Source: Deinococcus multiflagellatus
GTDB lineage: Bacteria; Deinococcota; Deinococci; Deinococcales; Deinococcaceae
Assembly: GCF_020166415.1 (NCBI RefSeq)
Contig: NZ_JAIQXV010000033.1
Coordinates: 1 to 24,941, forward strand
Direction of reading: 5' to 3'
DNA: 24,941 nt
Part shown: piece after piece, positions 16,905 through 24,941 of the stretch
Layout of the letters: every line of letters begins with the position of its first letter
Position numbering within the stretch: the first letter of the stretch is position 1
Program-made: the position numbers and the translations under genes
Notes under the pieces: model-generated
The model's input: the letters and a program-made list of their open reading frames with translations, nothing else
What the model was told of the DNA's origin: nothing
Database searches by the model: none

Positions 16905-16973
16905 CCCCCTCACCCCTCGCGGCGCGAGGCCCTCTCTGCGGTGCAGCTCTTCGAGTCCCACGAGGGGCGAGGG
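16905..16973 (+). repeat. GC-rich double-hairpin repeat, copy 2
   Basis: It begins CCCCCTCACC, then a perfect hairpin CCTCGC-GGC-GCGAGG (16915-16929), CCCTC, a divergent middle part, and GAGGGGCGAGGG (16962-16973) that can pair back with CCCTC. The same order with a base-paired replacement (CCTTGC-TTC-GCAAGG) occurs at 20981-20995. It lies in the gap between the converging GH3 and phosphatase genes. Confidence 0.65.
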
Positions 16974-16992
16974 TCGAGACCCAACATCCTCT

Positions 16993-17677
16993 TCAGGTCA
17001 TCTGCTCTAGGTGGGGCATGAGGTTCACCCCAGTCAGCACCGCCGTATGGCTGCTCCGGCTGAGGCGCACCGTGGCGAAGGCTGTGTCCCCGAACGCGAA
17101 CCAGCCCCGCGCGCTGTGCAGCAGTTCCCGCAGCAGGGTGTTGCCAAAGCCGCCGTGGGTCACCAGCAGCACCCGCTCGCCCCCACCCTGCCAGACCCGT
17201 TCCAGCGCCGTGAGCGCGCGGGCCCGAATGGCGCCCTGGCTCTCGCCGCCCTTGGGGGTAAAGGCGTCCAGGTCGTGGCGGAAGGCAGGAATGGGATAGC
17301 GGGCCAGGGCCTCGTCTCGCTTCAGGCCGGCCAGGGGACCGTTGTCCCACTATTGCCCACAGAGACGCGCCACCAGATCAAGAGAGGTGAGGGGCCGCCC
17401 CCGAACCTGCGGCCACTGTCTCCCGAAGGAGATCGGTGGGGGTCAAGGGAAGGCCCAGGGCATCTGCGACGATCTGGGCTGTTTCGTGGGCCCGATGCAG
17501 GGTGGAGGCATACACCCGGTCAAATCCCGGCGGGTGGGCCTGCCAGTAGGCCGCGAGCGCCTGGGCCTGCGCCTGCCCCTGGGCGGTCAGGGGTGAATCG
17601 TAGCGGCCTTCATGCACGCCCTCGTCGTCGGCGCGGCTGCGGCCGTGGCGCAGGATGGTGAGGTGCAGGTGGGTCAT
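16993..17677 (-). pseudogene. Histidine phosphatase (phosphoglycerate mutase-like), disrupted
   Basis: From the ATG at 17677 the protein reads [20 protein letters not shown], with the catalytic RHG at residues 10-12, then [17 protein letters not shown] and up to DLLRE. There the frame runs into a stop at 17378. Homology resumes at about 17349 in another frame with [19 protein letters not shown], the second histidine motif [10 protein letters not shown], and a normal end at 16993; that frame has a TAG just before its first matching codon. Between the two halves are 73 nt where about 3 are expected. So both halves of a roughly 200-aa enzyme survive but cannot be made as one chain. It is the last gene of the five-gene operon; its ATG overlaps the GNAT stop (ATGA). 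The former substrate is unknown. Confidence 0.85.
17350..17419 (-). mobile_element. About 70-bp insertion inside the histidine phosphatase gene
   Basis: These are the extra bases separating the LLRE and DNGPLAGL codons. They contain a 6-bp hairpin, GGCCGC/GCGGCC at 17393-17398 and 17409-17414, and a CCCCTCACC stretch like the start of the other repeats in this window. AGTGG occurs near both edges (17413-17417 and 17347-17351, read on the minus strand). It may be a small repetitive element or IS remnant; exact ends cannot be fixed without the intact gene. Confidence 0.5.
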
Positions 17678-18144
17678 TGCAGAACCTTCTGAACATGCAG
17701 GGCGGTAGAGCCACTGCCGTCGGTATAGGCGTGCTCGTCCTGGTGGGTGGGCGGAAAGCCTTTCGAGCGGGAAAGGGGAGTGGCCGAGGTCCAACCCGCC
17801 CGGGTGGTGAGCACCAGCCGCCGGGCACCCCGGGCACGCGCCTCGGCTTTCAGCTGTGCCAGCAGCCCCTGCGCCAGGCCACGCCCGCGCCAGTCGGGGT
17901 GGACCGAGACACGCTCAAGGCGCCACGTCTGACCCTCTTCGGGGCTCACGGCGCCGCAGCACACCGGTTGCCCCTGGACCGTGCCCACCAGCAGCAGGCG
18001 CGGGGCGGCAGAGGTGTCCGGCAGGCCCGGCACGTCGCCCAGATATTCCTCGCGCAGCGGATCAAAGCGTTCCCGCAGCCCCGCCAGAAGCAGCGTGCGG
18101 GTGGCCAGCGCGGTGCGGGGCGACACCGGGGCAAACTCGATCAT
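17674..18144 (-). CDS. GNAT acetyltransferase
   Basis: A 156-aa protein. The acetyl-CoA loop is [17 protein letters not shown] (R86-x-x-G89-x-A91), preceded by the strand TWRLERVSV and followed by [17 protein letters not shown], all in the standard GNAT order; the C-terminus carries [11 protein letters not shown], which matches the usual late GF motif. The acceptor is unknown. Its ATG overlaps the stop of the Nudix-methyltransferase gene (ATGA, 18141-18144), and its stop overlaps the phosphatase ATG in the same way. It is therefore a middle member of a tightly coupled operon. Confidence 0.88.
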   Translation of the reverse strand: MIEFAPVSPRTALATRTLLLAGLRERFDPLREEYLGDVPGLPDTSAAPRLLLVGTVQGQPVCCGAVSPEEGQTWRLERVSVHPDWRGRGLAQGLLAQLKAEARARGARRLVLTTRAGWTSATPLSRSKGFPPTHQDEHAYTDGSGSTALHVQKVLQ

Positions 18145-19106
18145 GCCCGTTTCACCCCCAGCACCACGCGCTCGCGGCGGCTGACTTCCAGTTCACTGCA
18201 ATTCAGGGCCGGGTGGCTGAACAGGGCGGCGCGCAACGGGTCGCCGCCCCGCAGCGCTTCGGGCAGGTGTGCCGGCGGACTGAAATCGTCCATGACCAGC
18301 AGGCCCCCGGGGGCCAGGGCGGCCACCAGCTGCCCCAGCGCCTCGCCTTCGCCCTTGGCCGCGCGGCAATCGGCAAACAGAAGGTCAAAGGGCCCCTGAG
18401 CCAGCGCGCCGGTCCAGTCGCCGTGCAGCACCCGGGCGCGCGGGTCGGGGGCCAGGACGGCCCAGGCGGTCTCGGCACGCAGGGGGTCGGCCTCTACGGT
18501 CAGCAGGCGCGCGGAGGGGTCCATGCCGGCCAGCAGCCACGCGGCGCCTGCGCCCACCCCACTGCCCAGTTCCAGCAGCCGCCCGCCCGGCTTGCTGGCG
18601 GCCAGGGTGCGCAGCAAGCGGCCCGTGTCCAGCGAACACGAGTCCTGGATGTGCAGCCGCGCGGCTTCTTTCAGGGCGGCCGTGACCAGCGGGGGCACGT
18701 CCAGGCCGCTGGGTAACTCGCCGCGCGCCGCCAGCACCTGCCGCAGTTGCACGTCATCGGCCCAGGGCAGTGCCCGGGGATTCACCCAGGCCACCGGGCG
18801 GCCTTCGGGGCTGGGGTCCAGGGCCAGCAGGCGCAGCGGCCAGCACTCGGCGTCCGCGCCGCTGGCCCCGGTCAGAGGGACGGGTTCGCCCGCCACCTCG
18901 GTGTGGGCGCCGGTTTCCTCCCAGGCTTCCCGCATGGCCGCCTGCGCGCCGCTCTCGCCGGGGTGGACCCCGCCGCCCGGCAGGGTCCAGCCGCCCCAGG
19001 CCAGGCCCACCATCAGCACATAGCCGTCCTCCCGCTCAATCCAGGCGCAGGCGCGGCCCACCCGGTCGGCCCCGGGCGAGAGGTTGGCAAACCGGGGCGC
19101 GCTCAC
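18141..19106 (-). CDS. Nudix hydrolase fused to a SAM-dependent methyltransferase
   Basis: One 321-aa chain with two domains. Residues 1 to about 125 are a Nudix hydrolase with a perfect Nudix box at 45-67 (GGVHPGE, seven residues, REAWEETGA), so metal-dependent cleavage of a nucleoside diphosphate-linked compound is expected. Residues about 130-321 are a class I methyltransferase of the predicted O-methyltransferase type: motif I ELGSGVGAG (179-187), ribose-binding acidic residue E205 in TVEADP, FDLLFADCRAAKG and GGLLVMDDF. The frame is continuous across the joint and both active sites look intact. The start is the GTG at 19106 in a GTGA overlap with the deaminase stop. It presumably makes two steps on one pathway or acts in nucleotide clean-up; the substrate is unknown. 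Confidence 0.88.
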   Translation of the reverse strand: MSAPRFANLSPGADRVGRACAWIEREDGYVLMVGLAWGGWTLPGGGVHPGESGAQAAMREAWEETGAHTEVAGEPVPLTGASGADAECWPLRLLALDPSPEGRPVAWVNPRALPWADDVQLRQVLAARGELPSGLDVPPLVTAALKEAARLHIQDSCSLDTGRLLRTLAASKPGGRLLELGSGVGAGAAWLLAGMDPSARLLTVEADPLRAETAWAVLAPDPRARVLHGDWTGALAQGPFDLLFADCRAAKGEGEALGQLVAALAPGGLLVMDDFSPPAHLPEALRGGDPLRAALFSHPALNCSELEVSRRERVVLGVKRA

Positions 19107-19785
19107 GCCAGGACCGCCAGCGCGTCGGCCAGTGGGGCGCGGCGATCCCGCAGAGCCCGCAGGGTGCCGGCCTCATAGAGCGCCTCGGCCAGGGCCACGT
19201 CGTCGGGGTGGGCCGCCGCAAAGCTGTGCAGCACCGCGCCGCGCTCGCCCCTGCCCTCTTCCACGATGGCGTGAACCATCAGCCGCAGGGCCAGCCGCTG
19301 CACGGCCTCGGGGGCCCGGCCCACCCGAATGCCTTTTTTCTGCACGTAGGCGTCGGCCGTCAGCAGGCGGGTGCAGCCGCCCCAGGGGTCCGGCGCGGCG
19401 TAGGCCACCGCGCGCAGGCCGCTCATGGCAATCGCCCCGGCACACTGCGGGCAGGGCTCCACCGTGGTCAGCACCGTCCAGCTCTGGCACTCCGGGCGGG
19501 GCGTGCCCGGCAGGTTCAGCAGCGCATTGATCTCGGCGTGCGCCAGCTCATGCCCGCTGATCACCCCGTCCACCCGCCGCTCCTCACCCAGCCGGTTGCG
19601 CCCCCGCGCCAGCAGCTGCCCACCCCCATCCACGATCACCGCCCCAATGGGATACGAGCCGTGTAAGTAGGCGTCCCAGGCTTCCGCAAGCGCGGCCTGC
19701 CAACCACCTATCAGTGGATCATGGAGCGTGGTGTGTGGGTCGTGGGCTTTTCCCACTCCCCACGGCCCACTCCCCACTTCCCCCT

Positions 19786-19789
<4 letters not shown>
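19103..19789 (-). CDS. Cytidine/deoxycytidylate deaminase-fold protein with extra C-terminal region
   Basis: A 228-aa frame. The zinc site of the CDA fold is complete: HAE (84-86) in ELAHAEINALL and PCPQC (112-116) in TTVEPCPQCAGAIAMSG. YPIGAVIVDGGGQLLARGRN and HAEINALL resemble the tRNA/guanine and dCMP-type branch. About 70 residues after 160 exceed the usual 150-aa domain and have no recognised motif. The GTG at 19789 overlaps the upstream stop (GTGA) and has GGGGGGA just before it. The first 25 residues come from a G-rich tandem repeat and look unlike protein; no ATG, GTG or TTG occurs between that repeat and the domain, so the start must be the GTG at 19789, 19777 or 19756. Deaminated base unknown. 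Confidence 0.85.
19752..19777. repeat. 14-bp tandem repeat at the GGDEF-deaminase junction
   Basis: CCCACTCCCCAC occurs twice, at 19752-19763 and 19766-19777, with two-base spacers, flanked by more CCCC/CCCAC runs. It encodes the odd N-terminus of the deaminase frame and may be a slippage product or a small repeat that slipped between two coupled genes. Confidence 0.6.
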
Positions 19790-20394
<605 letters not shown>

Positions 20395-20406
20395 AGGGAA
20401 CCTCCA

Positions 20407-20425
20407 GACCTGCGGGGAGCAGGTC
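20407..20425 (-). promoter_or_regulatory. Leader hairpin next to the ribosome site of the GGDEF gene
   Basis: On the minus strand GACCTGC-TCCCC-GCAGGTC is a perfect 7-bp hairpin. The ribosome site GGAGG starts 2 nt after it. It may tune translation of the operon's first gene. Confidence 0.5.
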
Positions 20426-20445
20426 AGCTGTGTATTGGTGCCATA

Positions 20446-20475
20446 CATATATATGTTGGAAGCAATAGGACGCAA
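20446..20475 (-). promoter_or_regulatory. Probable promoter of the GGDEF-led operon
   Basis: On the minus strand TTGCGT (20475-20470) and TATATG (20451-20446) are 18 nt apart in a strikingly AT-rich island. This gives a leader of about 45 nt including the hairpin and a ribosome site. The upstream edge overlaps the inverted repeat at 20471-20493. Confidence 0.5.
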
Positions 20476-20493
20476 GCGCATATGCGGATTGCG
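20471..20493. promoter_or_regulatory. Nested palindrome in the divergent GGDEF/groES gap
   Basis: The perfect palindrome CGCATATGCG (20477-20486) is flanked by CGCAA (20471-20475) and TTGCG (20489-20493), also inverted copies. It overlaps the -35 box of the GGDEF operon, so it is a candidate operator, possibly for the GGDEF protein's own RHH-like domain. The rest of 20395-20652 holds only the two promoters and no gene. Confidence 0.45.
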
Positions 20494-20545
20494 CGTGCTG
20501 GCGCGCCTTGAGCGCACCACGCTCAGATTCCCAGATTCGAGGATT

Positions 20546-20575
20546 TGACAATTTTCTTACGGGAGGACTAGTCTT
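20546..20575 (+). promoter_or_regulatory. groESL promoter
   Basis: TTGACA (20546-20551) and TAGTCT (20570-20575) are 18 nt apart, giving a leader of about 70 nt. No CIRCE element (the TTAGCACTC-type repeat bound by HrcA) is present in the gap. Confidence 0.65.
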
Positions 20576-20652
20576 GCGTGCGGAACGGCAAAAACCCGCC
20601 GGACTCTGCCGGTGGGTGGCCCCACACACCCCACTTCACAGGAGGACACGAC

Positions 20653-20940
20653 ATGCTGAAACCTTTAGGTGACCGCGTTCTAGTTGAAATCATCGAGGAA
20701 GCCGAGCAGAAGACCGCTGGCGGCCTGTACGTCCCCGACACCGCCAAGGAAAAGAGCCAGCGCGGCAAGGTCATTGCCGTGGGCAGCGGCAAGATGCTGG
20801 ACAACGGCACCCGCGTGGCGCTGGACGTGAAAGAAGGCGACACCGTGTACTTCGCCAAGTACGGCGGCACGGAAGTCAGCCTGGAAGGCAAGAACTACTC
20901 GATTCTGGCCGAGCGCGACATCCTGGCGATTGTGGAATGA
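20653..20940 (+). CDS. groES: Co-chaperonin GroES
   Basis: A 95-aa protein of the normal GroES length. It begins [12 protein letters not shown], the conserved start of the family, and contains the mobile-loop region [20 protein letters not shown], then [23 protein letters not shown] and the end [14 protein letters not shown]. It caps the GroEL barrel during protein folding in the cytoplasm. The ribosome site GGAGG is 7 nt before the ATG. It is followed after 149 nt by groEL, an unusually long gap that carries a repeat element. Confidence 0.98.
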   Translation: MLKPLGDRVLVEIIEEAEQKTAGGLYVPDTAKEKSQRGKVIAVGSGKMLDNGTRVALDVKEGDTVYFAKYGGTEVSLEGKNYSILAERDILAIVE

Positions 20941-20969
20941 GGGGCGCGGGGCGTCTGAGCTGGTCACAC

Positions 20970-21018
20970 GCCCCCCCACCCCTTGCTTCGCAAGGCCCTC
21001 CCCCACGGGTGGGGAGGG
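20970..21018 (+). repeat. GC-rich double-hairpin repeat, copy 3 (between groES and groEL)
   Basis: CCCCACC is followed by a perfect hairpin CCTTGC-TTC-GCAAGG (20981-20995), then a second hairpin CCCTCCCC/GGGGAGGG (20996-21003 and 21011-21018, 7-nt loop). It would be transcribed within the groESL mRNA and could alter the groES:groEL ratio. Confidence 0.7.
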
Positions 21019-21068
21019 AACAACAGGAACAACAAAGGGCTTAGACCCTTTGACTCTTCGACCCTTAG

Positions 21069-22727
<1,659 letters not shown>

Positions 22728-22768
22728 AGAGGGTGATGGTTGACCGTCCAAAGGTGATGGTCAACAGC

Positions 22769-22803
22769 GGGGAGGGCCGGAGTCTTGTACTTCGGCCCTC
22801 TCC
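22769..22803 (+). terminator. Terminator of groESL
   Basis: A 15-bp stem with two G-U pairs (22769-22783 with 22789-22803) and the 5-nt loop CTTGT, followed by CATTT. A smaller 7-bp inverted repeat, GTTGACC/GGTCAAC (22739-22745 and 22759-22765), stands before it. The loop region also carries the -35 box of the next gene. Confidence 0.75.
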
Positions 22804-22813
22804 CATTTAGGGT
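22785..22813 (+). promoter_or_regulatory. Leaderless promoter embedded in the groEL terminator
   Basis: TTGTAC (22785-22790), a 17-nt spacer and TAGGGT (22808-22813) are followed by 6 nt and the ATG at 22820. The -35 box covers the terminator loop and its first stem base pairs. Spacing to the ATG is the same as in the two other leaderless promoters here. Confidence 0.65.
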
Positions 22814-22819
22814 GCCCAC

Positions 22820-23224
22820 ATGGACTTCAGCGCTGCGAGCTTCTTTCTCGATGTTGTTGTCGCTCTCCAAAATTACCTGCCGAGGACTCAGCCGGCGGAT
22901 CGTCGCATAATCCTTGAAAAATTCGAGAGGGCACTTATCGAAACAGAAATTTATATCAAGAAGATTGAGCGCGCCTCTGGAGAGGATGATCATATGAACG
23001 CAAAAAAGGAGCATAGAGACTATGAGAAAGAGGCGGATTTGGCACGTTATTGGAGGGCCGCTGCCATATCTGCCCGAAGTATAGAACGGTCTCTAGACTC
23101 ATTGGCCTACCAAAAAAGTCTGTTCTGGCTAGATAGGGATAATTGGACCAGGGCTCAAGTAAATCGAAATGGCATCGCTATAAGTGATGCCAGAGCCACT
23201 ATTCAAGCGATGAAAATTCAGTAA
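22820..23224 (+). CDS. Hypothetical helical protein, accessory region
   Basis: A 134-aa protein I do not recognise. It looks entirely helical: a hydrophobic start (FSAASFFLDVVVALQNYLP), then long charged amphipathic stretches (KFERALIETEIYIKKIERA, KKEHRDYEKEADLARYWRAAA, SARSIERSLDSLAYQ). There is no signal peptide; the first helix might touch the membrane. The ATG at 22820 is supported by the leaderless promoter. Base composition is clearly more AT-rich than in the genes to the left, with codons such as ATA and AGA, which suggests acquisition by transfer. The gene stands alone between groEL and an IS remnant. No function is proposed. Confidence 0.65.
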   Translation: MDFSAASFFLDVVVALQNYLPRTQPADRRIILEKFERALIETEIYIKKIERASGEDDHMNAKKEHRDYEKEADLARYWRAAAISARSIERSLDSLAYQKSLFWLDRDNWTRAQVNRNGIAISDARATIQAMKIQ

Positions 23225-23579
23225 ACTGACCGACCAGCACTCTCTTTCTATATCGGAGTTGAGGCGACCAACTGGCAGGCACTTGCACTCTCCTTCACCG
23301 AATTTCACGGAGGGCTGTGAACTGCATGAACCGGGTTTTCGGCAACCTGACTACCAGTCAAAACTTTTGGGAGAGCGGGGATGGAGCCGACGAGCAGCAA
23401 GCGAATCCAATCACAGATCGAGTCAGAAACGTTCGCGCATCCAAAAGTCTGGCTTCTTGTCAAGCTGGAGGATTTGAGGTGGTCATTGACTTAATCTGAA
23501 TCCACGGCAGAAGCATCGCGCTTAGGTGGGTTGTCCCAAACTTGGCATTTTATCGACCTCATATAGTCAGTCAAGATAT
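23225..23579. other. Gene-poor stretch with IS-end remnant
   Basis: About 355 nt without a convincing gene. Short frames exist (for example an ATG at 23317, 60 codons) but lack ribosome sites and family features. It contains one 20-bp copy of the IS-end sequence at 23346-23365. Composition is mixed and AT-richer than the genome core. Confidence 0.45.
23346..23365 (+). repeat. Solo copy of the IS-end sequence
   Basis: CCTGACTACCAGTCAAAACT matches 24450-24469 in 19 of 20 bases and in the same orientation. The flanks on both sides do not match well, so the shared part is short, as expected for an IS terminus. Confidence 0.6.
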
Positions 23580-24335
23580 TCAGATACGGCTGATGTCTGG
23601 GAAGATGACGAGGGCTTGGTCTCGATCAAGCAGATCACTGGGGTTTTTTGGAGTCCAATCTACGACGCAGCCATATGTGCTCGTCACTTCAATCTGTGCA
23701 ACCCTTGCTAACAGTTGAGCCAATTGTGCAGCATCAAGGTGATCGACTTCAGCGACATCTAGTTCCCTAAAACTATCAAAACTGTAGAATACGAGATTGA
23801 CGCCAAATACACCGGAGCCGCCCGCAGCACTCTTTAGTGAACCACCTGCCAGCTCTTTGCTTTTTAAGATACTTTCCCAAGTATTAAATACCTTATTTAT
23901 GTCTCTATAAACGGCAGAAATATACTCAACACGATATCCTTCCCACGCTGGCTGTGCAGCCAGCAATGACGGTACAACATCTCGCTTAAATGAGCCAAGC
24001 GTACGATTTCTAAGAGCCTGATTCGTGATCGACTGATCGAATGATCCTCGATAATCTCCAGGCCACACCTTCTCTAAAAAGCTCCGCATTCCATTTTCAC
24101 CATGCAAAACCAAGGTGATTTTCATGGCATAGCCTTTGAAAACGTAATGATTTAGAAAGTAGTTGGTAATTGGAATCCAGAGGATATTGAAAAAAAGGCA
24201 CATGACAATGAGGCCAACGAGATCCGAGCCTGGGAAAACCCTTCGCCCGAAGACCAATAAGATGATGAGTGGCAAAAGGTAAAAACCGAATCTCACCAAC
24301 TGCCGTGCCCTCGCCGAATAACCATCATTTACCAT
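23580..24335 (-). CDS. Hypothetical membrane protein with two N-terminal membrane segments
   Basis: A 251-aa protein I do not recognise. Residues about 13-29 (LVRFGFYLLPLIILLVF) and 37-58 (SDLVGLIVMCLFFNILWIPITN) are membrane segments. The remaining about 190 residues should form a soluble domain with mixed strands and helices, for example KITLVLHGENGMRSFLEKVW, WEGYRVEYISAVYRDINKVF, GVFGVNLVFYSFDSF and QIEVTSTYGCVVDWTP. There is no metal-binding or nucleotide-binding signature. Two membrane helices plus a soluble domain resemble many anchored effectors or sensors, but nothing specific supports that. The start at 24335 has no good ribosome site. It is AT-rich and lies between the two IS-end copies, which suggests transferred or passenger DNA. 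Confidence 0.65.
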   Translation of the reverse strand: MVNDGYSARARQLVRFGFYLLPLIILLVFGRRVFPGSDLVGLIVMCLFFNILWIPITNYFLNHYVFKGYAMKITLVLHGENGMRSFLEKVWPGDYRGSFDQSITNQALRNRTLGSFKRDVVPSLLAAQPAWEGYRVEYISAVYRDINKVFNTWESILKSKELAGGSLKSAAGGSGVFGVNLVFYSFDSFRELDVAEVDHLDAAQLAQLLARVAQIEVTSTYGCVVDWTPKNPSDLLDRDQALVIFPDISRI

Positions 24336-24449
24336 CTTGCTCGATAAGCTATCCCAGTAGCTGCTCCCTTAGGAACCAGTCTGACCTGTTGTTTCGGTGA
24401 TCTGAACTCTCTAACCGAACTAAAGTTCGACATCAGCGTATGAAACGCC

Positions 24450-24469
24450 CCTGACTACCCGTCAAAACT
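24450..24469 (+). repeat. IS-end sequence at the transposase 3' end
   Basis: CCTGACTACCCGTCAAAACT includes the transposase stop codon (24455-24457) and its last codons. A near-identical copy lies at 23346-23365. It is probably the terminal repeat of the IS, or very close to it. Confidence 0.55.
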
Positions 24470-24941
24470 GGGCATGAGGGCCTGAAGTGCCCGCCAGGAC
24501 GAAGGCGACGGGTGGAGCAGGAGATCTTGGAGATGATCGAGACCCAGTCGGAACACGGACACCGTGCGGTGTCCGTGTTTCTTGCGTTTCACGGGCTGTC
24601 TGGCAGCCAGGAGCTGGCCTGTCACACAAGCCCAGATGAAAGCAGCCGACACACAGGTGAGCAAGGTCGAGACGCGCTCTGCCTGGGTCAGACCCGTGTC
24701 TTCGAGATGAAAGCCTCGGCTTTTGAGGGCTGAATGCAGGTTTTCCGCCTGCCAGCGCTGCGCGTAGCGGCGGAGATTCTTTGATGCGTGGCCCCGGTAG
24801 GCGAGGTACAGAACCTCGCCAGCCGCATTCTTGGTGGCACACAGGCACAAGGACACGCCGTAAACCACCATCCGGCGGTGCCAGCGGCGAATCTCACCGG
24901 TCTGAAGCTTTTTGAAGCAGGCCCAGACCGGTAGCTTGCCA
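24455..24941 (-). mobile_element. IS4-family transposase, N-terminal part beyond the window
   Basis: On the minus strand the frame is open from the right edge to the TAG at 24455-24457, giving 162 codons of the C-terminal part. It reads WACFKKLQTGEIRRWHRR, VLYLAYRGHASKNLRRYAQRW and then the IS4-family Y-(2)-R-(3)-E-(6)-K signature in YAQRWQAENLHSALKSRG. The glutamate is the last acidic residue of the DDE catalytic triad. The following hydrophobic segment (VSTLLTCVSAAFIWACVTGQLLAA) is typical of the family's C-terminal core. An internal ATG at 24871 is not the real start because homology continues upstream of it. No frameshift is seen in the visible part. High GC here contrasts with the AT-rich cargo next to it. 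Confidence 0.85.

Noticed and set aside
16910..17350. 146-codon minus-strand frame over the 3' half of the phosphatase
   Set aside because: It is out of frame with the conserved phosphatase residues ([10 protein letters not shown]); it is a shadow caused by the disrupted gene.
20395..20652. CIRCE/HrcA site or a radiation-desiccation response motif before groES
   Set aside because: No TTAGCACTC-type inverted repeat is present. Only a half match (TTACG at 20558) to the RDRM pattern exists, without the second half.
23317..23499. 60-codon frame between the two accessory genes
   Set aside because: No ribosome site or promoter, it overlaps the IS-end remnant, and the residue pattern has no family character.

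Overview
The window looks like chromosomal DNA of a Deinococcus species. The reasons are: GC-rich coding with strongly GC-ending codons; tightly packed operons with 4-nt stop/start overlaps; several genes preceded by a -10 box (TANNNT) exactly 6 nt before the start codon, the leaderless-mRNA layout common in Deinococcus; an archaic 'spore coat U' pilus cluster; and protein sequences of Deinococcus character. No database search was possible, so the genus is an inference.

Layout. (1) 1-2518, minus strand: two overlapping M16 peptidase subunits, one with the zinc motif and one without it but with the R/Y-type segment, the usual split of heterodimeric M16B enzymes. (2) 3023-3541: a membrane-anchored M23 (LytM) peptidase. 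(3) 3578-7773: a chaperone-usher pilus operon (two SCPU subunits, chaperone, usher) behind a Pho-box-like direct repeat promoter, with a 15-bp hairpin after the first subunit gene. (4) 7739-8296: a convergent GNAT acetyltransferase. (5) 8591-16868: a sugar-use locus consisting of a LacI-family repressor, a solute-binding protein, two permeases, a cytoplasmic GH1 and an exported GH3 beta-glycosidase. Two copies of the same 14-bp palindrome (TGAAAGCGCTTTCA, one with a single mismatch) lie at the repressor promoter and before the binding-protein gene, which predicts an autoregulated oligo-beta-glucoside uptake system. (6) 20475 down to 16993, minus strand: a five-gene operon with 4-nt overlaps. 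It holds a GGDEF protein with a C-terminal ribbon-helix-helix-like domain, a CDA-fold deaminase, a Nudix-methyltransferase fusion, a GNAT, and a histidine phosphatase broken by about 70 extra bases. (7) 20546-22803: groES-groEL and a terminator. (8) 22785-24941: an AT-richer accessory patch with two unrecognised genes, two 20-bp direct repeats matching an IS end, and a truncated IS4-family transposase running off the window.

The most unusual items are the GGDEF-RHH fusion heading an operon of small nucleotide/acyl-group enzymes, the promoter whose -35 box sits at the loop of the groEL terminator, the family of GC-rich double-hairpin repeats with compensatory changes, and the possible passenger-carrying IS at the right edge.
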